The notes under the pieces were generated by a model. The model saw only the letters and a list, made by a program, of their open reading frames with translations. It was not told the DNA's origin and did no database searches. Source: Trichocoleus sp. FACHB-46 (GTDB lineage Bacteria; Cyanobacteriota; Cyanobacteriia; FACHB-46). Taken from it: DNA of 64,000 nt. The position numbers were made by a program, and so were the translations under genes. The DNA is taken from positions 248,001-312,000 of the forward strand of contig NZ_JACJOD010000031.1 in the NCBI RefSeq assembly GCF_014695385.1, given 5' to 3'. Within the stretch, counting starts at the first letter, position 1. Every line of letters begins with the position of its first letter. Below, one piece after another: positions 33,538 through 42,898 of the stretch.

Positions 33538-36500
33538 ATGGGATCTATGGCTCAATCTACTTCTGCTTCTGATTTGTCTACTCACAATTCCCTCCCAGAA
33601 AAGCACCCCAAAGTGATTCTGATTGATGGTCACTCTTTAGCTTTTCGCTCGTATTTTGCTTTCGCCAAAGGGCGAGATGGCGGGTTACGCACGTCCACTG
33701 GCATTCCCACGAGCGTGAGTTATGGCTTTCTCAAAGCGTTGCTAGAAGTGATGGAATCTGAGCAGCCAGATTATGTAGCGATCGCCTTTGACCTGAGTGC
33801 GCCCACGTTTCGCCACGATGCCGACGAAACCTACAAGGCAGGTCGTCCAGAAACGCCAGAAGATTTTAAGCCCGATTTGCAAAACCTGAAGGAATTGCTC
33901 CAAGCCCTCAACTTGCCCGTAGTCACTGCTCCCGGTTATGAAGCCGACGATGTGATTGGCACATTAGCGCGGCGAGCTAGTGCGGCGGGGTACCCTGTCA
34001 AAATTTTGAGTGGTGACCAAGACTTATTCCAACTGATTGATCCCGATCAAAAAATCAAGGTGCTGCATCTGGGCAATCCTTTCGCCCGCGGCACCACTGG
34101 CCACCCCAACGAATTTGGCGCTGAGCAAGTGCAAGCCAAATTGGGCGTCTTACCTAGCCAAGTTGTCGATTACAAAGCCCTCTGTGGAGATTCTTCCGAC
34201 AACATCCCAGGGGTAAAGGGCATTGGCGCGAAAACTGCGGTGCAGTTGCTGAGTACCTATGGCTCTTTAGAACAGATCTATGCCTCCTTAGACGAAATCA
34301 AGGGAGCCGTAAAGCAAAAGCTGGAAGCAGGACGGGAAGAGGCGCGGCACTCGCAATGGATGGCCCAAATCCATCTGGATGTGCCCCTGGAAATCAGCTT
34401 AGAAGACTGCCAACTCAAGGGGTTCGATCGCGAAGCAGTAGTGCCATTGCTCGAGAAACTAGAGTTTCAGTCTCTGATGAAGAAGACGCTACAACTGCAA
34501 AAACTTTTTGGTGGCGCAGAGGCTGACAATGATGCCACCCCTGACTTCTCAGAAACCGACGGAGCCAAAGCTGCATCAGCGATCGCTACAGGAACTCCTA
34601 ATAACCCGTTTCTCTCAGACTTTGAAAGCGAGGATCTGGCTTTCTTCAGTGCCGAGGAAACCGATGCAGCTCAGCAGCAAAAGCAAGGCCCTGCCCTAAT
34701 CCACCCCCAAATCATTCAATCGTCAGAGCAGTTAGCCGAACTGGTACAGCGGTTACAAGCCTTGACCGATCCAGCAACCCCCGTGGCTTGGGATACTGAA
34801 ACCAGTGACCTAGAGCCACGCGACGCCGAACTAGTGGGAATCGGATGCTGCTGGGGAGCGGGTGAAAGTGACATGGCTTATCTGCCCGTAGGACATAAAA
34901 CCGGTGCCAACCTGGATAAAGCCACCGTTTTAGAAGCATTACGACCCTTCCTAGAAAGCACTAAATACCCAAAAGCCCTACAAAACGCCAAATTCGATCG
35001 CCTGGTGTTCCGTTGCCAAGGCATTGAGCTAGCGGGTGTAGTGTTTGATTCCATGCTGGCTAGCTACGTGCTTGACCCAGACAACAGCCATAATTTGACC
35101 GATTTAAGCCGCCGCTACCTGGGCATCACACCACAAAGTTATACCGAACTTGTTCCCAAAGGCCAAACGATCGCAGATATTGATATTGCGAGCGTCGCCA
35201 ACTACTGTGGCATGGATGTCTATACTACGTTCCATTTGGTCGCCAAGCTGAGAGACGAGTTAGCACCCGTTCCAGAAATACACCGCTTGCTACTAGAGAT
35301 CGAACAGCCCCTAGAACCCGTGTTAGCCGAGATGGAATACTGCGGGGTTCGCATCGACCAGGAATATTTGCGGGACTTTTCGCGATCGCTGGAAAAAGAG
35401 CTAGCTTTGATCGAGGCCCGAGCCTACGAAGCTGCGGGTGAGAAATTCAACCTTGGATCACCGAAGCAATTGAGTGAGCTGCTATTCGAAAAACTCGGTC
35501 TCGATCGCAAAAAATCCCGCAAAACTAAAACAGGCTACTCCACGGATGCCGCCACATTAGAAAAGCTGCAAGGTGATCACCCTGTCGTCGATGCCATGTT
35601 GGAGTCTCGGACTCTGTCCAAGCTCAAGTCTACCTATGTCGATGCGCTGCCTAATCTAGTGCGGCCTGACACCCACCGAGTCCATACCAACTTTAACCAA
35701 ACAGGCACCACTACGGGCCGACTTTCTTCCTCCAACCCCAACCTGCAAAACATTCCGATTCGGACTGCCTTTAGTCGGCAAATTCGCAAAGCCTTTATTC
35801 CAGAGGAAGGCTGGCTTCTCGCAGCGGCTGATTACTCCCAGATTGAGTTGCGGATTCTGGCCCACCTCAGCCAAGAACCTGTTCTAGTGGAAACCTACCG
35901 CAATAATGAGGATGTCCATACCCTCACCGCCCGGTTGTTGTTGGAAAAAGATACCATCACCTCCGAAGAACGCCGCTTGGGTAAGATCATCAACTTTGGC
36001 GTCATCTACGGCATGGGTGCGCAACGGTTTGCCCGCGAGTCCGGCGTAAAAGCCTCAGAAGCCAAGCTTTTTATCGATCGCTTTAACCAACGCTACCCCA
36101 AGGTTTTTGCCTATTTGCAAACCATGCAACAACAGGCGATCGCACGAGGCTATGTTGAAACTATTTTTGGGCGTCGGCGCTATTTCAACTTTACGAACGA
36201 CAATTTATTGAAGTTGCGCGGTCGGAAACCAGAAGAGATTGATCTTGATAGCTTGCGGCCTGGTCAGTACGATGCAGGTTTGCTGCGAGCTGCCGCCAAT
36301 GCCCCAATCCAAGGCTCCAGCGCCGACATCATCAAAATCGCGATGGCAAAACTGCACGAGATTCTCCGCTCTTATCAAGCCAATCTGTTACTACAAGTCC
36401 ACGACGAACTGATCTTTGAACTACCTCCAGAAGAATGGGAGTCACTAAAACCTCAAATTAAATCCACTATGGAAACTGCTGTTCAACTCAGCGTGCCGCT

Positions 36501-36546
36501 TCTAGTGGAAATTAATGCAGGTAAGAACTGGATGGAAACCAAATAG
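33538..36546 (+). CDS. polA: DNA polymerase I
   Basis: This is a 1002-residue replication and repair polymerase that removes RNA primers and fills gaps. The N-terminal 5' nuclease is complete (ILIDGHSLAFRSYFA, DFKPDLQNLKELL, GYEADDVIGTLA, GDQDLFQL, LCGDSSDNIPGVKGIGAKTA). The 3'-5' exonuclease domain keeps DTETSDL, NAKFDRLVF and YCGMDVYTT, so proofreading is probably active. The polymerase domain has DYSQIELRILAHLS (motif A), RRLGKIINFGVIYGM (O helix) and QVHDELIFELP (motif C). A Ser/Ala/Asp-rich linker of about 80 residues separates nuclease from exonuclease. The length is typical of cyanobacterial PolA. The start ATG is followed 9 bases later by a second in-frame ATG, either possible. Confidence 0.97.
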   Translation: MGSMAQSTSASDLSTHNSLPEKHPKVILIDGHSLAFRSYFAFAKGRDGGLRTSTGIPTSVSYGFLKALLEVMESEQPDYVAIAFDLSAPTFRHDADETYKAGRPETPEDFKPDLQNLKELLQALNLPVVTAPGYEADDVIGTLARRASAAGYPVKILSGDQDLFQLIDPDQKIKVLHLGNPFARGTTGHPNEFGAEQVQAKLGVLPSQVVDYKALCGDSSDNIPGVKGIGAKTAVQLLSTYGSLEQIYASLDEIKGAVKQKLEAGREEARHSQWMAQIHLDVPLEISLEDCQLKGFDREAVVPLLEKLEFQSLMKKTLQLQKLFGGAEADNDATPDFSETDGAKAASAIATGTPNNPFLSDFESEDLAFFSAEETDAAQQQKQGPALIHPQIIQSSEQLAELVQRLQALTDPATPVAWDTETSDLEPRDAELVGIGCCWGAGESDMAYLPVGHKTGANLDKATVLEALRPFLESTKYPKALQNAKFDRLVFRCQGIELAGVVFDSMLASYVLDPDNSHNLTDLSRRYLGITPQSYTELVPKGQTIADIDIASVANYCGMDVYTTFHLVAKLRDELAPVPEIHRLLLEIEQPLEPVLAEMEYCGVRIDQEYLRDFSRSLEKELALIEARAYEAAGEKFNLGSPKQLSELLFEKLGLDRKKSRKTKTGYSTDAATLEKLQGDHPVVDAMLESRTLSKLKSTYVDALPNLVRPDTHRVHTNFNQTGTTTGRLSSSNPNLQNIPIRTAFSRQIRKAFIPEEGWLLAAADYSQIELRILAHLSQEPVLVETYRNNEDVHTLTARLLLEKDTITSEERRLGKIINFGVIYGMGAQRFARESGVKASEAKLFIDRFNQRYPKVFAYLQTMQQQAIARGYVETIFGRRRYFNFTNDNLLKLRGRKPEEIDLDSLRPGQYDAGLLRAAANAPIQGSSADIIKIAMAKLHEILRSYQANLLLQVHDELIFELPPEEWESLKPQIKSTMETAVQLSVPLLVEINAGKNWMETK

Positions 36547-36597
36547 CAAGTTAGTTTGAATTAGCAATTCCTCCTTTCCGACTCAAGGAGCCTTAGC

Positions 36598-36909
36598 GTG
36601 GCCTTCCGGAAACCAATTACCACTTTGGGTGGCCTCATGTGGTGGCAAAACATCAAGCAGGACATGTATTTCTTGATGCAAGAGCACAAAGTTGGTTTAC
36701 CAATGTGGCCTTATAAATATCGCATCCTGCTGCGGGAGAACAGAATGGAGATTGCTAACTCTAACGATCTTCAAGACATTGAGTTGGATTGGGAATATTT
36801 ACAGGTTCATGCAGTACCTCAACTGAATCAAAAGATTGACTTAGGAGCGATAAATCCTGTTGATACGATGACAGTTTTGGCAGGAGTGCTCAAAATCCTG
36901 GTTCTATAA
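36598..36909 (+). CDS. Small conserved protein of unknown function
   Basis: This is a 103-residue protein with a GTG start supported by AAGGAG at 36585-36590, seven bases upstream. It reads like a membrane-associated or secreted-free protein with a Trp/Tyr-rich middle (LMWWQNIKQDMYFLMQ, YKYRILLRENRMEIANS) and a hydrophobic C-terminus (MTVLAGVLKILVL) that may be a short membrane segment. I do not recognise a domain. It follows polA by 51 bases in the same direction. Confidence 0.65.
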   Translation: MAFRKPITTLGGLMWWQNIKQDMYFLMQEHKVGLPMWPYKYRILLRENRMEIANSNDLQDIELDWEYLQVHAVPQLNQKIDLGAINPVDTMTVLAGVLKILVL

Positions 36910-36979
36910 AATAAAGTGATGAGCGTCACAAGCAGCCCTAGGGAACCTTGATAAAGGATGTTGCTGTAGCTTTGAAGGT

Positions 36980-37861
36980 ATGACCATTCGGAGACGATTT
37001 TTCCTTCAAGCTGGCGCAGGAATGCTACTGACCTCAGCGGCTCATGGTTGTATTCAATCGCCACAAAGCGGCTCAACCCTCAAAGCCAGCAATGCTTTGC
37101 TGACCCAAATCAAGCAACGAGGACATTTATTAGTTGCTACTGAGGATGACTATCCTCCTTTCGAGTTTTTGGTCAATGAAAAGCCGATTGGTTTCGATCA
37201 CGAGTTACTAGCACAGCTTAGAAAGACCGTTGCATTTGAGATTCACCAAGAAATTCTGCCTTGGCAGGGCATTCTTCCGGGAGTAGCGGACGGTAAGTAT
37301 GACTTAGCCCTAACCGCAGTGGGTATCACCGACGATCGCGCCAAAACTTTAGACTTCACCATGCCGATCGCCGAATCCACCGTTGCTTACATCAAACGCA
37401 AAGATGATCTCACCATCAAAACCCTTGCGGACCTCTCAGGCAAAGTTTTGGGAGTCCAGCAAGGGGGAGTTTCTCTAGCAGCCATCCCTGACCTTGCCGC
37501 TCAACTAAAGCAGCAGGGCGGCACCCTGGGTCAAATTAAGCAGTATCGCGGCTTCGCACAGGCTTATCAAGATTTGCTGAATCAGCAACTGGATGCAGTC
37601 CTCCACAACATTGTCTCCCTGTCGGTATTGGTCAGCGAAAAACCCGCCATTTTTGAGTTAGGTGAGCGAGTCAGCCGCAAATCTTATGCAGCCTGGGCTG
37701 TGAAAAAAGGCAATCAAGATCTACTCGATCTCCTCAACCGTTTCTTGGGTGATTTGCGTACCCAAGGAGAGCTTAAACGCCTTCAGGAAAAGTGGTTCAA
37801 GATTACCTTTGCCAATTTACCGACTCAACCCCTTCTCCCCGGCGATCGCCCTCTGTCATAA
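36980..37861 (+). CDS. Family 3 (polar amino acid-type) solute-binding lipoprotein
   Basis: This is a 293-residue periplasmic binding protein. The N-terminus has an Arg pair, a hydrophobic core and a lipobox-like SAAHGC, suggesting a lipoprotein, possibly Tat-exported because of MTIRRRFF. The binding fold shows LLVATEDDYPPFEF, GFDHELLAQL, WQGILPGVADGKYDLALTAVGIT, and D-R-A-K-T-L-D-F, the classical family 3 order. No permease or ATPase is adjacent; instead a histidine kinase gene with a Cache sensor starts 23 bases downstream. It may supply ligand to that kinase. Confidence 0.9.
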   Translation: MTIRRRFFLQAGAGMLLTSAAHGCIQSPQSGSTLKASNALLTQIKQRGHLLVATEDDYPPFEFLVNEKPIGFDHELLAQLRKTVAFEIHQEILPWQGILPGVADGKYDLALTAVGITDDRAKTLDFTMPIAESTVAYIKRKDDLTIKTLADLSGKVLGVQQGGVSLAAIPDLAAQLKQQGGTLGQIKQYRGFAQAYQDLLNQQLDAVLHNIVSLSVLVSEKPAIFELGERVSRKSYAAWAVKKGNQDLLDLLNRFLGDLRTQGELKRLQEKWFKITFANLPTQPLLPGDRPLS

Positions 37862-37884
37862 GCAATTCTCTGCTGCCGCGCACT

Positions 37885-39789
37885 ATGAAAATTTTTAGAA
37901 AATACTTTAAGCCCCAACGTTATTTAATGAATCTCGTGATTGGCGGCACAACCCTGATTGTGAGTTTAGGAGCTTATTACAGCTACCAACTGGTCCGCCA
38001 TGTGATGTTGGAGAGTTTGCAGCAAAACGCTTTTTTGGAAGTAGAGCAGGGTGTAGACGAGATCGATCGCTGGCTGGCAACTTTAAAGGTTCATATAGAG
38101 ACACTGGCCAATACCACAGTCGTCAAATCAATGGATTGGTCGAGCGCTGAACCGTACTTGAAAACTGAAGTTTTGCGCTTTAACGATGTTTATGCCATTG
38201 CGATCGCCCAGGCTGACGGTCAGCGCCAAGTGATCGGCGGGAAACCTGCAAATGTCAAAGATCGCGAGTACTTCCAAAAGGCAATGGCAGGACAGACCAA
38301 TGTCAGTGATCCCCTCATCAGTCGAGCCGCCAAAATCCCCACCATCTCAGTGGCGACTCCGATCCGACGAGGATTTGATACGACCAGTCCTCCCATTGGA
38401 GAAATTCATAATTTAGTACGGCTCGATCGTATTGCTTATGTGGTGGATAGCCTCCACTATGGCGACAATAGCTATGCCTTTGCGCTTGACTCCAAAGGAC
38501 AAGTCATCGCACATCCCAACTCGGAGCTGATGTTTACATCAGAGCAGCCATCTGCCAACCTGCTAAAGTCAGCGGACAAAAGCTTAACCGCGATCGCCCA
38601 ACAAATGGTGAGCCAACAAGAGGGAATCAAGCTATTTCCCGTTGATGGCACCTGGAAATATGTCGCTTACCTCCCCCTCAAAGAAGCCAATTGGTCAGTG
38701 GCACTGGTGATTCCACGCGAAAATATTGAGTCACAACTGCGATCGCTAGATGTAATTGCCCTAGTGATTGTAGGGTTGACCGGAGCCATGATTGTCGTGC
38801 TCTGGCAGGTACAGGCTCGCGAACAAGGCCAACTAAAAAAATCCAACGAACTTCTAGAGCAACGGGTCGCCGAACGCACCGCCAAGCTCTCCACCACCTT
38901 AGACCAACTCCAACAATCGCAACTCCGACTCGTGCAAAACGAGAAAATGTCGGCTCTAGGCAGTTTGGTTGCTGGAGTGGCTCATGAAATCAATAACCCT
39001 GTCAACTTCATCTCTGGCAATATTAGCCATGCCAACGAGTATGCGCGAGACTTGCTCCAACTGCTTCAGCTTTATCAAAAACACTACCCTCATCCGCACC
39101 CAGAGGTGAGCGACTGTGCAGACACGATTGATATCGATTTTTTGGCTGAAGACCTGCTAAAAATTCTTACCTCAATGCGTATGGGGGCTAACCGGATTCA
39201 GCAGATTGTCCTCTCCCTCAGAAATTTTTCTCGCCTCGATCAAGCAGAAGTCAAGCCTGTGGATATTCATGAAGGCATTGGCAGCACGCTATTGATTTTG
39301 CAACACCGCTGCAAGGCAAATTCTCAGCGTCCTGCGATAGAAATCATTAAGGAATACAGCCCGCTACCCCTCGTAGAATGCTATGCGGGCCAGCTCAATC
39401 AGGTATTTATGAACATTCTTAGCAATGCTTTAGATGCCCTAGAGGAGCGGGAGAACCAAAGCCACGCAGCGACCCTACAGCAATCCCCCAGCACGATTCG
39501 GATTACTACTCACCAGCAGAGCAGAGATCGTATTGCCGTTTGTATTTCTGATAATGGTTTAGGAATGACTCCAGAGGTGCAGCAGCGGATTTTTGATCCC
39601 TTCTTTACGACCAAATCTGTTGGCAAGGGCACAGGCATGGGCATGTCGATCAGCTACCAAATTGTCACAGCGAAGCATCAAGGGCAAATTTGGTGTGAAT
39701 CGTTCTTAGGAGAAGGCACTAAATTTTGGGTTGAGATTCCGATCAAACAAGCTGCTAGCTTAGTCACTCAAGGCGTTGCTCAAAATTAG
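37885..39789 (+). CDS. Sensor histidine kinase with extracytoplasmic Cache domain
   Basis: This is a 634-residue membrane kinase. A first membrane segment (about residues 14-32) is followed by a periplasmic double-Cache sensor with DREYFQKAMAGQTNVSDPL and NSYAFALDSKGQVIAHP. Then come a second membrane segment (about 290-310), a coiled coil (LEQRVAERTAKLSTTL), HisKA with His367 in GVAHEINNPVNF, and HATPase with VFMNILSNALDAL, DNGLGM and GTGMGMSI. The catalytic residues are complete. I chose ATG 37885 because the 31 codons before it overlap the upstream gene and lack family similarity. Its stop abuts the cobS stop with no gap. The cognate response regulator is not in view. Confidence 0.9.
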   Translation: MKIFRKYFKPQRYLMNLVIGGTTLIVSLGAYYSYQLVRHVMLESLQQNAFLEVEQGVDEIDRWLATLKVHIETLANTTVVKSMDWSSAEPYLKTEVLRFNDVYAIAIAQADGQRQVIGGKPANVKDREYFQKAMAGQTNVSDPLISRAAKIPTISVATPIRRGFDTTSPPIGEIHNLVRLDRIAYVVDSLHYGDNSYAFALDSKGQVIAHPNSELMFTSEQPSANLLKSADKSLTAIAQQMVSQQEGIKLFPVDGTWKYVAYLPLKEANWSVALVIPRENIESQLRSLDVIALVIVGLTGAMIVVLWQVQAREQGQLKKSNELLEQRVAERTAKLSTTLDQLQQSQLRLVQNEKMSALGSLVAGVAHEINNPVNFISGNISHANEYARDLLQLLQLYQKHYPHPHPEVSDCADTIDIDFLAEDLLKILTSMRMGANRIQQIVLSLRNFSRLDQAEVKPVDIHEGIGSTLLILQHRCKANSQRPAIEIIKEYSPLPLVECYAGQLNQVFMNILSNALDALEERENQSHAATLQQSPSTIRITTHQQSRDRIAVCISDNGLGMTPEVQQRIFDPFFTTKSVGKGTGMGMSISYQIVTAKHQGQIWCESFLGEGTKFWVEIPIKQAASLVTQGVAQN

Positions 39790-40569
39790 TTAGAGTCCAG
39801 CAAGTAAGCATAGTAAACCAGCTTCGGTCCACTCCACGGTGGCTCCGTACGTATCACCCGTATGACCGCCGAGCTTGTGGTTGAACCATGTGCCAGTTAG
39901 CCAAGCGATCGCAATGCCTCCCGTAGCCATCCCCAAAGCAACAGGCCAGTGAGCTGGATTGAGCAAGACTTGTAGCCCACTCAGGCTGAACAACAAAAAT
40001 AAGCTAGGCACTGCCTCCCAGAGCGAACGAATGGCTTGCTTGTGAAAGGCTCCTTTCCCCGTGGGTTTGAGGTAAGGGTAACGGGCGATCGCCACGAGTT
40101 GTCCCCAACGGCCCCAACCTGCCGCCGCCATTAAAGCCAGCCATCGATCCCCTTCTAAGTCATTCAAAGCTGCGGTTTTGAGCAAGACGAGCGCGATCGC
40201 CGCCATTACCCCAAAAGCTCCAGAGCGACTATCCGCCATTACCTCCAGCCGACGTTCTGGGTCTAAAACTGCCAAGCCGTCGGCGGTGTCCATTGCTCCA
40301 TCTAAATGCAAGCCCCCTGTCACAGCCGTCCAAGTCACTACAATCAAGGCACTGCGAGTCAAAACGGGCATCGCGATCGCCTGTAGCCCCAGATCCAACG
40401 CGCCCAACAGCCCTCCGATTAGCAACCCTATGTAAGGCGCGAGACGAGCTACACCCTGAAACTCCAACGCCCAAGTCGGAGGAACAGGTAAACAGGTATA
40501 GAAGGCGATCGCCGCTGCGACTCTAGAACCAATTCTCATAGCTTTCTCACTCTGCTTTACTTGTGCCAC
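39790..40569 (-). CDS. cobS: Adenosylcobinamide-GDP ribazoletransferase (cobalamin synthase)
   Basis: This enzyme joins adenosylcobinamide-GDP to alpha-ribazole in the last steps of cobalamin (or pseudocobalamin) assembly at the membrane. The 259 residues contain the family's FYTCLPVP near the start, [16 protein letters not shown] with the Asp-rich catalytic motif, [10 protein letters not shown] and [14 protein letters not shown], plus about seven membrane segments. A GTG at 40569 or ATG at 40539 could start it. No cobalamin riboswitch signature is evident upstream. It is convergent and directly abutting the Cache kinase gene. Other cob genes are not in this window. Confidence 0.93.
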   Translation of the reverse strand: MAQVKQSEKAMRIGSRVAAAIAFYTCLPVPPTWALEFQGVARLAPYIGLLIGGLLGALDLGLQAIAMPVLTRSALIVVTWTAVTGGLHLDGAMDTADGLAVLDPERRLEVMADSRSGAFGVMAAIALVLLKTAALNDLEGDRWLALMAAAGWGRWGQLVAIARYPYLKPTGKGAFHKQAIRSLWEAVPSLFLLFSLSGLQVLLNPAHWPVALGMATGGIAIAWLTGTWFNHKLGGHTGDTYGATVEWTEAGLLCLLAGL

Positions 40570-41096
40570 AGCCCTTGCTCTCCAATGCTCCCAATCAGAT
40601 AGCTGATGCTTGAGAGCAGATTTTCAGCCTTTTGACCGAACTCATACCTTACTAGACCAAGCACAATTAAAGAACAGCCTAAATCTTGCCTCTGTGACAG
40701 ATTCCTTAACGCCATCTACCCGGTGCAGCTAGGTCAGCGACCGAATCTATAACTGGTCCAGTCTCAGCCTTAAAACAGGCATAGATTTATTAAAGTGAAA
40801 TATATTAATCAATCACTCAAGAGGGTGTTGCTAAACTAGGTCAGACCAGTCCATCCCCTGAAATTTTGTTAGTAGCGAACCGAAAATCTTGAGCTAAGAT
40901 TGTTTCGTACACAACCATTTTCTACATCCAGCGATTACCCTCTCAGGGGTTAGCTGTCCTGAAGTCGTCCCATTAGCGCCTCTTAAGAACTTCTCTGGCT
41001 TTGGTTAACCAGCCTTGGTTGCCCAATCCTTGCCAAGTTCTACCGTCAAATTCGATCACTGCATCCCGCTATAAGGCCCATTTGAGGCTGTTTCCC
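40570..41096. other. Intergenic region, no gene visible
   Basis: These 527 bases lie between the divergent cobS and the small gene at 41097. An A/T-rich stretch near 40785-40825 (TATTAAAGTGAAATATATTAAT) could contain a promoter. No RNA gene, riboswitch or repeat was recognised. Confidence 0.5.
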
Positions 41097-41555
41097 ATGA
41101 GTCATGATCCCCTGCCTAGAGATATGAGGTTGCCAGCGCCCTGTATTGTTGACACTGGCATCATTGTGAGTAAACAAGACATGCAGCGGCTGTTAGCTGA
41201 CTTGGGCCGAGTTCGCTATATCTATACCCAAGATGACAATCTCCTCAGCGAAGGGGAAGGGTGCGTGTTAGAGGTTTTTGCCGACCCTCAACAATCAACC
41301 TTAGTTGCCAATCACGCCCTGTATCTAAACGTTTGTAGCTTCGATTATTTAGAACTTAAGAAATCAGCTGAACAGGAACCTTGTTTTGATTTAATTCAAG
41401 ATTCAAGACAACTCCGGTTGATTCCAGTCTCCAATCCTCTGCAAGAGCAAACTACCCGCACCTTAAATGCAGCCGCCCTAGAAGCAGTCGTGGCCGAGGT
41501 ACTGTCTGCTAACTGGGATGTCAGAATTGACGATGAAGAAAACTTTTCGTTTTAA
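41097..41555 (+). CDS. Conserved hypothetical protein
   Basis: This is a 152-residue soluble protein. ATG 41097 (MSHDPLPRDMRLPAPCIVD) is chosen; the upstream in-frame codons look non-coding. The body has LLADLGRVRYIYTQDDNLLSEGEGCVLEVFADPQQSTLVANHALYL in which strands and turns alternate, ending in NWDVRIDDEENFSF. I cannot name a family with certainty; it resembles uncharacterised cyanobacterial proteins of similar size. No signal peptide or catalytic motif is evident. Confidence 0.65.
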   Translation: MSHDPLPRDMRLPAPCIVDTGIIVSKQDMQRLLADLGRVRYIYTQDDNLLSEGEGCVLEVFADPQQSTLVANHALYLNVCSFDYLELKKSAEQEPCFDLIQDSRQLRLIPVSNPLQEQTTRTLNAAALEAVVAEVLSANWDVRIDDEENFSF

Positions 41556-41582
41556 GTTCTATTCACTGTTAGGTCTTGCTGG

Positions 41583-42004
41583 ATGAAGGTTACGGTTCTT
41601 CAGCAGCAAAATCTAGGACCAAGCATTTCTAGCAACTGCCAACGATCTACATGGTCACGAGCGGCAATCATCGCTCTATATAATGCTGGCTTTAACCATG
41701 TAGATGTACCAGTGCAGAGAAACTTAGCTTAACAATAGTCCGAGCGCTTGCTTGCTTTCCTGATGCGATCGCAGAGTATCCAGTTGACTTAATTCTGGTG
41801 CTCAACTGTAAGATTCATCGAGCTTACTCGCGTAGCAGACTTACTCGCTGCGGCCAAATCATCACGCTGGATGCGCCCATCACCCGTGATACCGTCACTT
41901 AGCGCCAATCGAGTCAGCTTCCCAAACAACCCAACCTAAGACAGATTCAGGCAGGAATTTCTGATTCTAGTCTTATGGGATGCTGTAAGCAATCGTTTAA
42001 CTGA
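41583..42004 (+). pseudogene. Probable frameshifted gene remnant
   Basis: ATG 41583 begins a 49-codon frame (MKVTVLQQQNLGPSI, then STWSRAAIIALYNAGFNHVD) closed by TAA at 41730. From about 41729 a second frame continues as coherent coding-like sequence (TIVRALACFPDAIAEYPVDL, then LILVLNCKIHRAYS), is broken by TAG at 41900-41902, and runs on to TGA at 42002. The pieces join end to end in protein-like composition, including a HIP1 site, as a gene with one frameshift and one nonsense change would. I do not recognise the product. Confidence 0.4.
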
Positions 42005-42186
42005 AACTTTACTTAACAAATTTTGAAGTCGCAGTTGTTAACTATCTTGCAATTTGTGAAGCTCTGCTTTAGTGTCAGATATGTTTGAAAACTAGCAAAA
42101 ACAGTTCTATAACTCTGCTACTGTCTGCCGTTAGTTGGAGCTTCCCAAAGCTATATTACCCAGGTTGTCGTTCTCGAGATATTCAT

Positions 42187-42651
42187 ATGAATCCCGAACT
42201 GAAAACATCTGATTATACTGATTCCAGCACCCCTGAGTTTGCTGACGTAGAAGGTAGAGCAGACATTGAAGTAACTTCTACTGAACCTGCTCCGCTCGTT
42301 GTTCAACCTCATCAGCAGTCTCAGTCTTCTGAGCAATGGTCACAAATTGGCGATCGCGTTTCTTACTATTTAGGACAGTTGCCCGACCTGCTATCGGATT
42401 TCTTTAATCAGAATCAGCGCCTTCTGATTAACTTAGGCCTTCTATTTGGGGGCATTGTTACTGTCAAAATCACCCTAGCGATTTTAGACGCCATCAACGA
42501 TATCCCTCTTCTAGCTCCTACTTTTGAACTAGTTGGAATTGGCTACTCAGCTTGGTTTGTTTACAGATATCTATTGAAGGTTGAGAATCGCCAAGAGCTA
42601 TCTCAAGAAATTGATGTGCTGAAACAACAAGTTGTCGGCGGTCAGAAATAG
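42187..42651 (+). CDS. curT: CAAD-domain thylakoid-curvature (CURT1-like) protein
   Basis: This is a 154-residue protein with a Ser/Thr/Glu-rich, disordered N-terminal ~75 residues and a CAAD domain. The domain has an amphipathic helix (LPDLLSDFFNQNQRLLINL), two adjacent membrane segments (LGLLFGGIVTVKITLAIL and LVGIGYSAWFVYRYLL) and a terminal amphipathic helix with Lys and Glu. This is the architecture of CURT1/CurT, which bends thylakoid membranes and affects photosystem II repair. ATG 42187 is chosen because the residues before it are hydrophobic with no family match. A strong terminator follows. Confidence 0.85.
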   Translation: MNPELKTSDYTDSSTPEFADVEGRADIEVTSTEPAPLVVQPHQQSQSSEQWSQIGDRVSYYLGQLPDLLSDFFNQNQRLLINLGLLFGGIVTVKITLAILDAINDIPLLAPTFELVGIGYSAWFVYRYLLKVENRQELSQEIDVLKQQVVGGQK

Positions 42652-42721
42652 GTAGCCTGAGCAGTGTTGAATCTGTTGGGTCTGCTGATTTAACTTCAAA
42701 GATTTATCCATTGATTTAGCT

Positions 42722-42754
42722 AAAAAGCCCACTATTAAAATTAGTGGGCTTTTT
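42722..42754 (+). terminator. Rho-independent terminator after the CAAD gene
   Basis: AAAAAGCCCACTA, a 7-base A/T-rich loop and TAGTGGGCTTTTT form a perfect 13-bp stem whose 3' arm runs into a T run. It is about 70 bases past the CAAD stop and is the clearest intrinsic terminator in the window. Confidence 0.9.
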
Positions 42755-42758
42755 TATG

Positions 42759-42834
42759 TAGCAATCCTGAATGATTTATGAAATTGACCGGTTGGAGAAG
42801 CACACCCCTCCATCTACCCTATTTAGGATTGCTA
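42759..42834. repeat. Inverted repeat with 14-bp arms, MITE-like
   Basis: TAGCAATCCTGAAT at 42759-42772 is the reverse complement, with one mismatch, of ATTTAGGATTGCTA at 42821-42834. The 48-base core encodes nothing. TAGCAATCC also occurs near 24628, so this looks like a dispersed element; mobility or RNA folding is inference. Confidence 0.6.
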
Positions 42835-42898
42835 TATCAGGTCAGGGACGTGAGAACGGGCGCTATAAGGAAAAGAGTTGAACGATTAAGTTAAGGGG

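Noticed and set aside
40570-40800. Possible cobalamin riboswitch before cobS
   Set aside because: I could not find the conserved B12-box or the paired core elements on the minus strand.
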